64,000 nt of DNA from Sphaerimonospora sp050942215. GTDB taxonomy: Bacteria; Actinomycetota; Actinomycetes; Streptosporangiales; Streptosporangiaceae. Where the stretch lies: assembly GCF_050942215.1 (NCBI RefSeq), contig NZ_CP192056.1:6386001-6450000 (forward strand), written 5' to 3'. Below are positions 1-7,999 of the stretch, piece after piece. Made by a program: the position numbers and the translations under genes. Position 1 is the stretch's first letter. Every line of letters starts with the position of its first letter. The notes beneath the pieces were generated by a model that saw only the letters and a list, made by a program, of their open reading frames with translations, was not told the DNA's origin and made no database searches.

Positions 1-755
1 GCCCCGCCGAAGAGCAGGATGAACGTCATGAACAGGTAGGAGCTCATGTTCGGCGCGATCTCCCGAAATATGATCTTCGGGGTGCGCATGCCGCTCAGCC
101 TGGCCAGATCCACGAAGTCTCGGGTGCGCAGCGAGAACGTCTGCGCCCTGATCGCCCGCGCCGCCCACGGCCAGGACGTCAGACCGATGAACAGCGCCTG
201 CACGCCGACACTGCGTACGCCCAGGTACGCGTTGGCGATCATCAGGACGACGAGCGCGGGCAGCACGAGGACGATGTTGGTGAGCATGTTGAGCACCTCG
301 TCGATCCAGCCGCCCAGATATCCGGCGACGAAGCCGACGACCATCCCGATGATCGCGGCGAGGCCGCCGCCGAGCACGCCGACCAGGAACGTCGCACGCA
401 GGCCGTACAGGAACTGGGCGAAGACGTCCTGCCCGAACATCGTCGTGCCCATCCAGTAGTCGCCGGAGGGGGAGGCGGCGGGCGGCCCGACGTACTCGTT
501 GGGTCCGTGGTCGAAGGCCATCGGACCGATCACCGCGGCGATCAGGAGGATCACGACGACGACGAGACCGGCGATCAGCTTCCCGTTGCGCAGCGCGAAG
601 TGCAGCGCCTCCCGGCCGGGCGTGGGAGCGGCGGCCGCGGATGTCGCGGGAGCCTCGGGGGTTTCGGGCGCCTCAGGGGTTTCGGGCGCCTCGGGGTTTT
701 CGGGGGCCTCGGGGGTTTCGGGGGCCTCGGGCGCCTTGGGCGCTTCGGCGGTCAC
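1..755 (-). CDS. ABC transporter permease, DppC/OppC family (3' end outside window)
   Basis: This is an inner-membrane permease of an Opp/Dpp-type importer; the C-terminus lies beyond the left edge. The GTG start has a GGGAGGA Shine-Dalgarno, and its first bases overlap the stop of the upstream permease (GTGA), so the two are translationally coupled. The first roughly 45 residues are an unusual Pro/Glu/Ala/Thr repeat (PEAPET units). A membrane segment follows (LIAGLVVVVVILLIAAVIG), then the BPD_transp domain. The motif GLTSWPWAARAIRAQTFSLR near the right end of the visible part fits the EAA cytoplasmic loop that docks on the ATPase. The divergent LacI regulator suggests an oligosaccharide rather than a peptide substrate, which is inference. 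Confidence 0.9.
   Translation of the reverse strand, partial: MTAEAPKAPEAPETPEAPENPEAPETPEAPETPEAPATSAAAAPTPGREALHFALRNGKLIAGLVVVVILLIAAVIGPMAFDHGPNEYVGPPAASPSGDYWMGTTMFGQDVFAQFLYGLRATFLVGVLGGGLAAIIGMVVGFVAGYLGGWIDEVLNMLTNIVLVLPALVVLMIANAYLGVRSVGVQALFIGLTSWPWAARAIRAQTFSLRTRDFVDLARLSGMRTPKIIFREIAPNMSSYLFMTFILLFGG
650..745. repeat. 18-bp tandem repeats in the 5' end of the dppC-type gene
   Basis: Degenerate in-frame repeats of about 18 bp encode PEAPET/PEAPEN units in the cytoplasmic N-terminus of the permease. Read on the plus strand, the units are variants of CCTCGGGGGTTTCGGGGG. Copy number could vary by slippage without breaking the frame. Confidence 0.8.
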
Positions 756-1747
756 GACGCTCCTCCCATCCCCGCCCTGGTGCGCGGATCCACCAGGACG
801 TAGACGATGTCGATGACGAAGTTGGCGATCAGCACGCCCATGACGATGAAGAGGAATGCGCCCTGCAGCAGGAAGAAGTCCTGGTTCTGGATGGCCTGCA
901 GGATCAGGTTGCCGAGCCCCGGATAGGAGAAGACGATCTCGGTGACCAGGGCGCCGGCCACCAGGACGCCGAGCTGGAGGGCGAGGCCGGTGATCTGCGG
1001 CAGGATCGCGTTGCGGAACGCGTACCGCCGGATCAGCCGCCCGGGGGCGCCGAGCGCCCGCAGGTAGTTGACGTAGTCCGCCTCCAGCTCATAGATGATC
1101 ATGTTGCGCATGCCGATGGCCCAGCCGCCGAACGCGACCAGGAACAGCGAGGCGAACGGGAGGAACCAGTGCTGCAGCAGGCTGCCGATAAACTCCCAGG
1201 ACCAGCCCGGCTGCATCGCGTAGCTGTAGGCTCCGGCGACCGGGAAGATCCCCGCGATGATGCCGAGGGCCCAGGCCAGCAGGATCGCCAGCCACATGTA
1301 CGGCGTCGCGGTCAGCACGTAGCCGATCGGCAGCGCGGTGTTGTCGAGCCACTTGCGGCGGGCGGCGAACGCGCCGAACCGGTTGCCCGCGACCCAGCTC
1401 AGCAGGATGGCCGGGATCAGCAGCCCCAGCGTGTACGGCACGGCACGGGTGATGACGTCGGCCACCGGGGTGGGGAACAGCCAGATGCTGACGCCGAGAT
1501 CCCCGTCGAGCAGCGCTCCCCAGAAGTTGAAGTACTGCTGCCAGATCGGCATGTCGAACCCGAACAGGCCCTCGTACCGCACCCGCATGGCCTCGACGAC
1601 CTCGGGCTGAGCGATGTTGGCCCGGGCGATCAAACTCTGCACGGGGTCACCCGGCATGAACCTCGGGATCAGCCAGTTGATGGTCACGGCCACGAAGAAC
1701 GTCAGGCCATAGATAAGGAGTTTTCGGCCGAAATACCGGCGCAACAC
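752..1747 (-). CDS. ABC transporter permease, DppB/OppB family
   Basis: This is the first permease of the Opp/Dpp-type importer. It shows the family N-terminus (RRYFGRKLLIYGLTFF) followed by the periplasmic region with FMPGDPVQSLIARA, and the C-terminal EIVFSYPGLGNLILQAIQ signature. Six membrane segments are visible. The start is a GTG at 1747 or the next TTG at 1744, just after GGGAGG; an in-frame ATG further upstream at 1882 falls inside the repeat element and is not used here. It lies between the binding-protein gene and the second permease, overlapping the latter by 4 bp. The 330 bp up to the binding-protein stop contains a large palindromic repeat, so coupling to that gene may be reduced. 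Confidence 0.92.
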   Translation of the reverse strand: MLRRYFGRKLLIYGLTFFVAVTINWLIPRFMPGDPVQSLIARANIAQPEVVEAMRVRYEGLFGFDMPIWQQYFNFWGALLDGDLGVSIWLFPTPVADVITRAVPYTLGLLIPAILLSWVAGNRFGAFAARRKWLDNTALPIGYVLTATPYMWLAILLAWALGIIAGIFPVAGAYSYAMQPGWSWEFIGSLLQHWFLPFASLFLVAFGGWAIGMRNMIIYELEADYVNYLRALGAPGRLIRRYAFRNAILPQITGLALQLGVLVAGALVTEIVFSYPGLGNLILQAIQNQDFFLLQGAFLFIVMGVLIANFVIDIVYVLVDPRTRAGMGGAS

Positions 1748-1830
1748 GACCTCCCGGTGAGGTGGCGCCCCCCTTCCGTCAGGAAGGGGAGACGCACGAG
1801 ATCGGACGGGGAGCCACCACCCCCACCCCC

Positions 1831-2073
1831 CGTGATCTTGTAGTTTCTCGCAAGCCATCCCCCTGACCTGCGTGAATTCCATTCGTGATCTTGCAGATTC
1901 TCGCAGAGGGTCCGCCTGGCCTGCGCCTTTATCGTTCGTGATCTTGCAGTCGCAAGTGCAAGATCACGAACGGTGTTTTCGCTGGTCAGAGCATATTCCT
2001 GCGAGGAACTGCAAGATCGGGAACATGAAACGGCCTGGTCACGGCTCGATGTGCGAGTATTCGCAAGATCACG
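1831..2073. repeat. Long palindromic element of 53-bp units, copy 1
   Basis: Direct units start at 1831, 1884 and 1937, exactly 53 bp apart, each opening with CGTGATCTTGYAG and continuing with TTCTCGCA. The third unit folds on itself as a central dyad ending at 1968. Inverted units follow, with ends at 2021 and 2073. A C-rich tract (1817-1830) precedes it and a G-rich tract follows. It sits between the binding-protein stop and the first permease start. This is the only copy not at a convergent gene junction. The period is not a multiple of three, so it is not coding. It would fold as a long imperfect hairpin if transcribed. Confidence 0.9.
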
Positions 2074-2082
2074 GGCGAGGGG

Positions 2083-3834
2083 TCAGCTCGCGGCGGGCTG
2101 GAGTTCGGTCAGCATGAGCACGCCGCCCATCTCCAACCAGTTACGCCACACGGTCGGTGCGTGCTTCGGCTTGCCCGCCTCGTTCGACGGCCAGTTCTTC
2201 CACACCGAGTTGGTCGTCTGGGACCACAGGCCGTTGTACCAGAGCGGAATGACCGGCATGTCCTCGAGCAGGATCTTCTGGAGCTGCGAGGTGATCCCCT
2301 TCATGCCCTCGACGTCGTCCGTCTTGACCTGGTCGAGCCGCTGGGTGAGTTCCCAGGCCTCCTCGTTCTCGTACCGGCCGTAGTTCGTCGTCGTCTGCAG
2401 CTTCTGCACCGGCAGGCGGAAGATGTAGTCGTAGTACGACCACGGGGTGTTCGAGAGCTGCTTGTCGTTGTTGATGACCAGGTCGAAATTCCCGGCGTTG
2501 CGGGCGTCGACGAGCGCGTTGTAGTCGGGGAAGTCGGCCTGGACGTCGATCCCCGCCTCCTTGGCGCCGGCGGCGATGACCCGGGCGGCCTCCATCCAGT
2601 CGGTCCATCCCGCCGGGACGATCAGCTTCAGCGAGATCTTCGCCCCGCTCGGCGACTCGACGAGCCCGTCACCGTCGCGGTCCTTGTAGCCCGCTTCGGC
2701 CAGCATGCTCTTGGCCTTGTCCAGGTCGTAGGAGAAGCCGAGCCGTCCCACCACGTTCTGGTCGACGTACTTCTCCCACTGCGGCAGCAGGCCGGTCGGG
2801 TTCGACGCCTTGACCAGGTTGCCGTACACGCCCTCGACGATCCTCTTGGTGTCGATCGAATAGGCGAACGCCTTGCGGAAGGCCGCGTCGTCCATCGGCT
2901 TCTTCTTGGTGTTCAACCACATCCAGGCCGTGTTGGCCGACAGCATGTACGGCGGCTCGCCGTAGTAGGTCCCGATACCGAAGTCCCCCTGAACGAGGTT
3001 GGCGATCCCCGGGAGGAAGTTCGTGCTCAGGTCGAGGTTCTTCTGGAGCAGCAGGCCCATCGCCACCTCGTTGCTGGAGTTGACGATGTCGACGATGTAC
3101 TTGGGCTTGACGTCCTTGTTCAGCGCCTTGGTCGCCCACCAGCCGTCCCGCTTGACCCAGACCATGCGGTCCTGATCGTGGGTCTGGTAGGCGTACGGCC
3201 CGGTGCCGACCGGCTTCTCGTTGGCGCCGTTCATCACCTCGTCCTCGGACCGGCCCTCCCACAGGTGCTTGGGCACGATCGCGCGGCTGTAGAGGTGGTT
3301 CGCCCACTCCTGGTAGTTGGCCACGGAGAAGGTGAACGTGACCGTGTGCTCGTCGACCGCCTCCGCGCTCGTCAGCCACGTCCACAGCGGGTGGTACGGC
3401 ACGGTCTCCATCTTGCCGAGCTCGAACGTGAAGACGACGTCGTCGGCGGTGAACGGCTTGCCGTCCGACCAGGTGATGCCCTGTCGCAGCTTGAGCGTGT
3501 ACTCCTTGTCGCCCGTCCAGTCGCCGCTCTCGGCCAGCCAGGGGCTGAACTCGTCGGTGTTCGGGTCGTAGAGGAAGAGGGTCTCGTAGGCCAGACCCTT
3601 GGTGCCGGTGGCGTAGTCCCACTCGCGCAGCGGGTTCCAGTTGGCCGGCGGCCCCCACTGGGTGCCGCTCGTGTAGAGGGTCTCGTTCCTGGGGAACGAC
3701 CCGCCACCCTGCCCGCCGGCGGCGGCGCTCCCGGCGTCGGCCTCCTGCGTGGGAGTGCTCCCGCCCCCGCCGGAACATGCCGTTATGAGGCCCACCGCCA
3801 GCAGCGGCGCGAGTAAGCGCGCTCGGATTCGCAT
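2083..3834 (-). CDS. ABC transporter substrate-binding lipoprotein, family 5 (SBP_bac_5)
   Basis: This is the extracellular binding protein of the Opp/Dpp-type importer, 583 aa. The chosen ATG is preceded by GGAAGGAGA at good spacing. It begins a classic lipoprotein signal peptide (MRIRARLLAPLLAVGLITAC) with the lipobox cysteine followed by a Gly/Ser linker. Family 5 features include LKLRQGITWSDGKPFTADDV and AFRKAFAYSIDTKRIVEGVY. Reading can continue open upstream to 4083, but that part overlaps the regulator promoter and has no signal peptide. Family 5 proteins bind peptides or beta-oligosaccharides; the LacI neighbour favours sugars (inference). Confidence 0.93.
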   Translation of the reverse strand: MRIRARLLAPLLAVGLITACSGGGGSTPTQEADAGSAAAGGQGGGSFPRNETLYTSGTQWGPPANWNPLREWDYATGTKGLAYETLFLYDPNTDEFSPWLAESGDWTGDKEYTLKLRQGITWSDGKPFTADDVVFTFELGKMETVPYHPLWTWLTSAEAVDEHTVTFTFSVANYQEWANHLYSRAIVPKHLWEGRSEDEVMNGANEKPVGTGPYAYQTHDQDRMVWVKRDGWWATKALNKDVKPKYIVDIVNSSNEVAMGLLLQKNLDLSTNFLPGIANLVQGDFGIGTYYGEPPYMLSANTAWMWLNTKKKPMDDAAFRKAFAYSIDTKRIVEGVYGNLVKASNPTGLLPQWEKYVDQNVVGRLGFSYDLDKAKSMLAEAGYKDRDGDGLVESPSGAKISLKLIVPAGWTDWMEAARVIAAGAKEAGIDVQADFPDYNALVDARNAGNFDLVINNDKQLSNTPWSYYDYIFRLPVQKLQTTTNYGRYENEEAWELTQRLDQVKTDDVEGMKGITSQLQKILLEDMPVIPLWYNGLWSQTTNSVWKNWPSNEAGKPKHAPTVWRNWLEMGGVLMLTELQPAAS

Positions 3835-3972
3835 CGTGACTCTCCTTCCCCCACGCGGCGCCCGCGCGAGGTCGCTCTCCTGCAAGGCCCCGATGATGAG
3901 GGACGGGAATCCTGCGAAATCCCGCCCTTCCGCTCCGCGGACGGTCGCCCGCCGGCCGCGGAGCGGTATGTA

Positions 3973-4095
3973 CTGAACCGTAGGTGCTGAACCGGATAAG
4001 TAACCGAGACCGTAGATTGGTGGGCGTTGCGGTGTCAATAGGTCCCACGCGGTGCGACCATAAAGAGGTAAAATGACCGTCACTGGACCGGTTCA
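3973..4095. promoter_or_regulatory. Candidate LacI-family operators in the divergent promoter region
   Basis: The imperfect palindrome TGGACCGGTTCA (4084-4095) lies just before the preferred regulator start. Two direct half sites, CTGAACCG at 3973 and CTGAACCGG at 3987, are 14 bp apart and face the transporter gene. CTGAACCGG is the reverse complement of the CCGGTTCAG in the palindrome. LacI regulators bind palindromes with a central CG. The placement between regulator and transporter suggests control of both; this is inferred from sequence symmetry only. Confidence 0.5.
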
Positions 4096-4108
4096 GTCAA
4101 GGGGAGAC

Positions 4109-5122
4109 GTGAGAAGACCGACGATCGCGGACATCGCGCGACGGGCGGGTGTGTCCAAGGGCGCGGTCTCGTACGCGCTGAACGGCCAGCCGGGGGTGTC
4201 CGAGGCCACGCGAGCACGGATCCTCGCCATCGCGAACGAGATCGGCTGGCGGCCCAACATCGCGGCACGCGCGCTCAACGGCGCCCGGGCGCACGCGGTC
4301 GGCCTCGCCCTGTGCCGGCCGGCCCGCACGCTCGGCATGGAGCCGTTCTTCATGGAGCTCATCAGCGGCATCGAGGCCGAGCTGTCCGCCCGCTCATACG
4401 CACTGCTGCTGCAGGTGGTCGCCGACCACAGCGCCGAGATGGCCGTCTACCGCCGATGGTGGGGAGAGGGACGGGTGGACGGGGCCTTCCTGGTCGACCT
4501 CCACGTCGAGGACCCGCGGGTGCCGGAGACGGAGTCGCTCGGCATGCCCGCCGTCGTCATCGGGCACCCCTCGGCCGCCGGATCGCTCGTGCCCGTCTGG
4601 GCCGACGACGGCGCGTCGGTACAGGAGACGGTCGACTACCTGGGAGCGCTCGGCCACCGCCGCATCTGCCGGGTCGCCGGGCTGCCGCGGCTCGTCCACA
4701 CCACGATCAGAGACCGCGCGTTCACCGACGCGTGCACGCGGCTCGGCCTGACCGGACACACGATCCTGCACACGGACTACACCGGGGAGGAGGGCGCCCG
4801 GGCCACGCGCAGGCTGCTCAGCTCGCCGGAACGGCCGACCGCGATCATGTACGACAACGACATCATGGCGGTCGCCGGGCTGGCGGTCGCCCAGGAGATG
4901 CGGCTCAACGTTCCGTCCGACCTGTCCATCGTCGCCTGGGACGACTCCCCACTCTGCCAGGTCGTACGGCCGCCGCTGACCGGGCTCACCCGCGACATCC
5001 CCGCGTACGGCGCGCACGCGGCGCAGCGGCTGCTCGCCCTGATCGACGGCGCGGACCCCGGCCCGCTGCAGGACGAGGCGCCCCGCCTCACCCCCAGGGG
5101 CAGCACCGCTCCGCTCGGCTGA
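4109..5122 (+). CDS. LacI-family transcriptional regulator
   Basis: The N-terminal helix-turn-helix is clear (RRPTIADIARRAGVSKGAVS, then YALNGQPGVSEATRARI), followed by a periplasmic-binding-protein-like sensor domain (Peripla_BP_3 type) ending with the usual dimer interface. I chose GTG at 4109 after AAGGGGAG because it leaves a palindromic operator just upstream; an ATG at 4073 after AGAGGT would add 12 residues and put the operator inside the gene. It is divergent from the importer genes and probably represses them until a sugar or sugar derivative binds. The effector cannot be read from the sequence. Confidence 0.9.
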   Translation: MRRPTIADIARRAGVSKGAVSYALNGQPGVSEATRARILAIANEIGWRPNIAARALNGARAHAVGLALCRPARTLGMEPFFMELISGIEAELSARSYALLLQVVADHSAEMAVYRRWWGEGRVDGAFLVDLHVEDPRVPETESLGMPAVVIGHPSAAGSLVPVWADDGASVQETVDYLGALGHRRICRVAGLPRLVHTTIRDRAFTDACTRLGLTGHTILHTDYTGEEGARATRRLLSSPERPTAIMYDNDIMAVAGLAVAQEMRLNVPSDLSIVAWDDSPLCQVVRPPLTGLTRDIPAYGAHAAQRLLALIDGADPGPLQDEAPRLTPRGSTAPLG

Positions 5123-5274
5123 CTTCGCCAACACTCCTTGGCCGGGGCTTGGACCGCGCTTGCCGGCGTTTCAGGCCCCGTCACCGGACGTGATCGCTAA
5201 ACTTGGCCCGGTTTTTGCCGCTGCTGACCTTCGACCAGGGGTGTACGCCCAGGTCCTGCCATCAGGAGCAACAC

Positions 5275-6672
5275 GTGGGTCATGTCGATGTCCGTCCGGC
5301 ACGACCGGTGGAGGCGGAGCCGACGCCGCGCCGGCCCGCGCCGAGGTGGCGCGTCTGGCTCTGGGTGGTCCTGTCGGCGGCGCTCGGCGTCCTGACGGGG
5401 CTCGCCGGCGGTTACGCGAAGCTCACCGCCAACGTGAAACACGAGGACGTGACCAGGCAGGATCTGGGCCCGGCACGTCCGGTGAAGATCAGCAAGGCGA
5501 TGAACGTCCTGATCGTCGGCTCAGACCAGCGGGGCGGCGCGAACGCCAAGTACGGCCGGGCCCCCGGCGAGCGGACGGACACGATCATCCTCGCCCACAT
5601 CTCCCCGAAGCGGGACGGCGCGACCCTGATCAGCTTCCCCCGTGACTCGCTCGTCGAGCTCCCGGCGTGCCCGGCGAAGCGGAACCTACCCGGCCAGCAG
5701 GCCCACATCGGGATGATCAACGAGTCGTTCAACTACGGCGGCATCGGCTGCACCTGGCGGACCCTCGAGGGCCTGACCGGCATCCACATCGACCACTTCG
5801 TGAAGGTCGACTTCACCGGGTTCAAGGCCATGGTGGACGCGCTGGGCGGCGTCCCCGTCTGCGTTCCCCAGCCGATCCACGACACGAAGGCGCTGCTCGA
5901 TCTCCCGGCCGGACGGCAGGTCCTCAGGGGCGAGCAGGCGCTCGGGTACGTCCGGGCCCGCTACAGCCTCGGGGACGGCTCCGACATCGGCCGCATCCAG
6001 CGCCAGCAGATGTTCCTGGCCTCCATGGTCAAGCAGGCGATGAGCGGGGAGACGCTGACCCGCCCGGTGAAGCTGTTCGGCTTCCTCGACGCGGCGACCA
6101 GGTCGATCACCACGGACCCCGACCTCACCGTGGGCGTGATGAAGGAGCTGCTGACCAGCGCCCGTGGCCTCAGCGCCGGGCAGATCCGGTTCGTCACCAC
6201 CCCCTGGCGCTACTCGATCACCCAGCCCGGCCGGGTGGAGTGGGTGCAGCCCCAGGCCGAGCGCCTGTTCAAGATGGTCGCCGCCGACCGGATCAGCAAG
6301 AACGTCGAGAGCGGCCGGCAGAAGATCCCCAAGTCGCAGATCCACCTCATCGTGCGCAACGGCGCGGGCCGGCAGGGCCTCGCCACCGAGGTCGCCGCCG
6401 AGCTGGAGCAGCGTGGCTACCACATCGTCAAGGTGGAGACCGCGGCCAAGCCGTACGCCCGGACGTTCGTCAGGTACGGCCCGAACGGCGAGGCCAGGGC
6501 GTCCCGGCTGCTGCGCGAGCTGAAGAGGCCCCGGGCGTTCCCGGCGCCGACCGCCCGGACCCAGAAGATCATCCTCGTTCTCGGCGCCGACTGGCAGGGC
6601 ATGAAGCCCCCCAGAACGCTGGAGGACGTCGAGGGCTTCGACGCCACCCAGGACAGCTGCACCGCCTCCTGA
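5275..6672 (+). CDS. LytR-CpsA-Psr (LCP) family protein with LytR_C domain
   Basis: LCP enzymes attach polyprenyl-linked glycopolymers to peptidoglycan outside the membrane. The 465-aa protein has a short Pro-rich cytoplasmic tail, one membrane segment (about residues 27-46), the LCP domain and a C-terminal LytR_C domain. In the LCP domain, MNVLIVGSDQRG, ERTDTIILAHISPK and LISFPRDSLVELP carry the conserved Asp and Arg residues for pyrophosphate binding. LytR_C starts near LIVRNGAGRQGLA. GTG at 5275 is chosen for the AGGAG six bases upstream; a more upstream ATG adds a Cys-containing stretch with no family match. The polymer is likely wall teichoic acid-like or arabinogalactan-like (inference). 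Confidence 0.92.
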   Translation: MGHVDVRPARPVEAEPTPRRPAPRWRVWLWVVLSAALGVLTGLAGGYAKLTANVKHEDVTRQDLGPARPVKISKAMNVLIVGSDQRGGANAKYGRAPGERTDTIILAHISPKRDGATLISFPRDSLVELPACPAKRNLPGQQAHIGMINESFNYGGIGCTWRTLEGLTGIHIDHFVKVDFTGFKAMVDALGGVPVCVPQPIHDTKALLDLPAGRQVLRGEQALGYVRARYSLGDGSDIGRIQRQQMFLASMVKQAMSGETLTRPVKLFGFLDAATRSITTDPDLTVGVMKELLTSARGLSAGQIRFVTTPWRYSITQPGRVEWVQPQAERLFKMVAADRISKNVESGRQKIPKSQIHLIVRNGAGRQGLATEVAAELEQRGYHIVKVETAAKPYARTFVRYGPNGEARASRLLRELKRPRAFPAPTARTQKIILVLGADWQGMKPPRTLEDVEGFDATQDSCTAS

Positions 6673-6753
6673 CAGGTCGATCGGCTCCGGCGTCCGGACA
6701 TCGGGTACGCAGTCGTGATCGACGCGGCGGAGATCCTGCGGCCGAGGAGGTCA

Positions 6754-6783
6754 CACCCGCATGACCGGGAAGCCGGTCGGGTG
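6754..6783. terminator. Hairpin between convergent genes
   Basis: Arms CACCC + GACCGG and CCGGTC + GGGTG enclose a GAAG tetraloop between the LCP gene and the convergent membrane-protein gene. There is no clear U-run, so its terminator role is tentative. Confidence 0.4.
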
Positions 6784-6794
6784 CGTACCCGCGG

Positions 6795-7658
6795 TCAGAG
6801 CAGCCAGTCGAGCAGGCCGCCGCGTCTCCTCTCCTCCTGGGTCGGGGTGGGATCCGGGGCAGGCGTGGGCTCGCTCGTCGCCGTCGGCGAGTCGGACGGC
6901 GTCACCGGCCTCTCGTTCCGCTGGGGGTCGACGACGGCCGGGCGCGATGCCGTCGTCGGGGTCGGCCGAGGGGCGGACGACCGGAGGGTGGGCGTGGCCT
7001 TCTGCGCGGGGACGACCTTCCGCGTTGGAGTGACGGCGGGCGCGCTCGTCGGGGCCGTGCGTCGGCGTACGGCCGGGGAGGGCGATCGCGCCGGGGTCGC
7101 CGCCGGGGTCGCGACGGGTTCCGCGGCCGAGTCGCCGAGGGATTCGGTCGAGACGGCCGGCGACGACGCCACCTCCGCCTTCGCCGCGCACTCGCCGCCG
7201 GTGCAGCTCTCGACGGGCCCGCCCACCCACGCGCTCAGCGCCCAGATCGCGGCCGCCACCGCGACGCCGACACCGCCGACCCGGAGCAGCACGCCACCGC
7301 GCCCGCGTCTCTCGGGCTCCTCCGGCTCGTCACTGCGCCAGCCCGAGCCGAGGAACCCCGCCGAGTCCGTGGCCCCGTCCTCATAGATGTACGGCTGCCG
7401 GTCCAGAATGAGCCCGCCGGTCTCGCGGCCGTCGTGACCGGCGGGCTCATCGTCCGCACGTTCCGGGGCCCAGTCGGCGGAGAGCAGGTCGCCGCCCGGG
7501 GTGACGCCGGCCGCCGGCGGCTCGGAACGCGGCGTGCTCTCCGCCCGCCGCTGGGACCAGAACGCGTCGGCCGCCGTGGCGTACCGGGGATCGGCCTGGA
7601 TGTACGGACGCACGAGAGGGCCGGTCTCGGGGGAGTCCTCGGGAATCCGGTCGACCAT
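6795..7658 (-). CDS. Hypothetical single-pass membrane protein with Pro/Thr-rich exterior
   Basis: No family is recognised. The 287-aa product starts at an ATG with GGAGGAAGG upstream. It has an acidic cytoplasmic half with a PYIYEDGATDSAG segment and one membrane segment around VLLRVGGVGVAVAAAIWALS. Next is a short Cys-containing piece (ESCTGGECAAK), then a long low-complexity Pro/Thr/Ser/Ala tail typical of wall-spanning stalks. It ends with RRRGGLLDWLL. It lies divergent from the kinase-like gene, which also has one membrane segment and a short exterior domain, so the two could act at the same site; that is speculation from position only. Confidence 0.75.
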   Translation of the reverse strand: MVDRIPEDSPETGPLVRPYIQADPRYATAADAFWSQRRAESTPRSEPPAAGVTPGGDLLSADWAPERADDEPAGHDGRETGGLILDRQPYIYEDGATDSAGFLGSGWRSDEPEEPERRGRGGVLLRVGGVGVAVAAAIWALSAWVGGPVESCTGGECAAKAEVASSPAVSTESLGDSAAEPVATPAATPARSPSPAVRRRTAPTSAPAVTPTRKVVPAQKATPTLRSSAPRPTPTTASRPAVVDPQRNERPVTPSDSPTATSEPTPAPDPTPTQEERRRGGLLDWLL

Positions 7659-7999
7659 GGGGTCCTTCCTCCTGCTTGACGTGCTCGGGCGATGTGTCTC
7701 CGCCCGCCGTGGTCCCCACGACCGGCAGGCCGGCGCGCCACCGCCACGCCCGCGAAGACACCCCGCGGACGCCGGCCTCCCGCTCCGCACCGCGGCGGGA
7801 AGTTCACCAGGTGATGTTCATAGCACCGTCCGACACCGCTTGTCCGGAAGTTCCACAGCAATCACTGGAGTCACGTGAGCCACACTACCTTCGTTCAAAG
7901 ATCTCAAAAGACCGCACCATGAGGCTGGTCACATCGGACGGTCAGGTGTGCAAGACTCCGCTTTCAGTGGTATTCGCCCGGGTGCAAGAGGCAGGCGAT
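7659..7999. other. Divergent intergenic region without a recognised gene
   Basis: About 340 bp separate the membrane-protein gene from the kinase-like gene. An in-frame ATG at 7919 could extend the latter by 27 residues, but those residues resemble no kinase N-terminus. I see a moderately AT-rich stretch around 7885-7920 that could hold promoters, and nothing else. Confidence 0.4.

Noticed and set aside
1831..2073. CRISPR array interpretation of the 53-bp repeats
   Set aside because: The repeat/spacer period looks similar, but spacers are themselves conserved, arms are inverted about a centre, copies have only two units per arm, and no cas gene is present.
2161..3816. 551-codon plus-strand frame over the binding-protein gene
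   Set aside because: Antisense shadow of the lipoprotein gene with no signal or domain.
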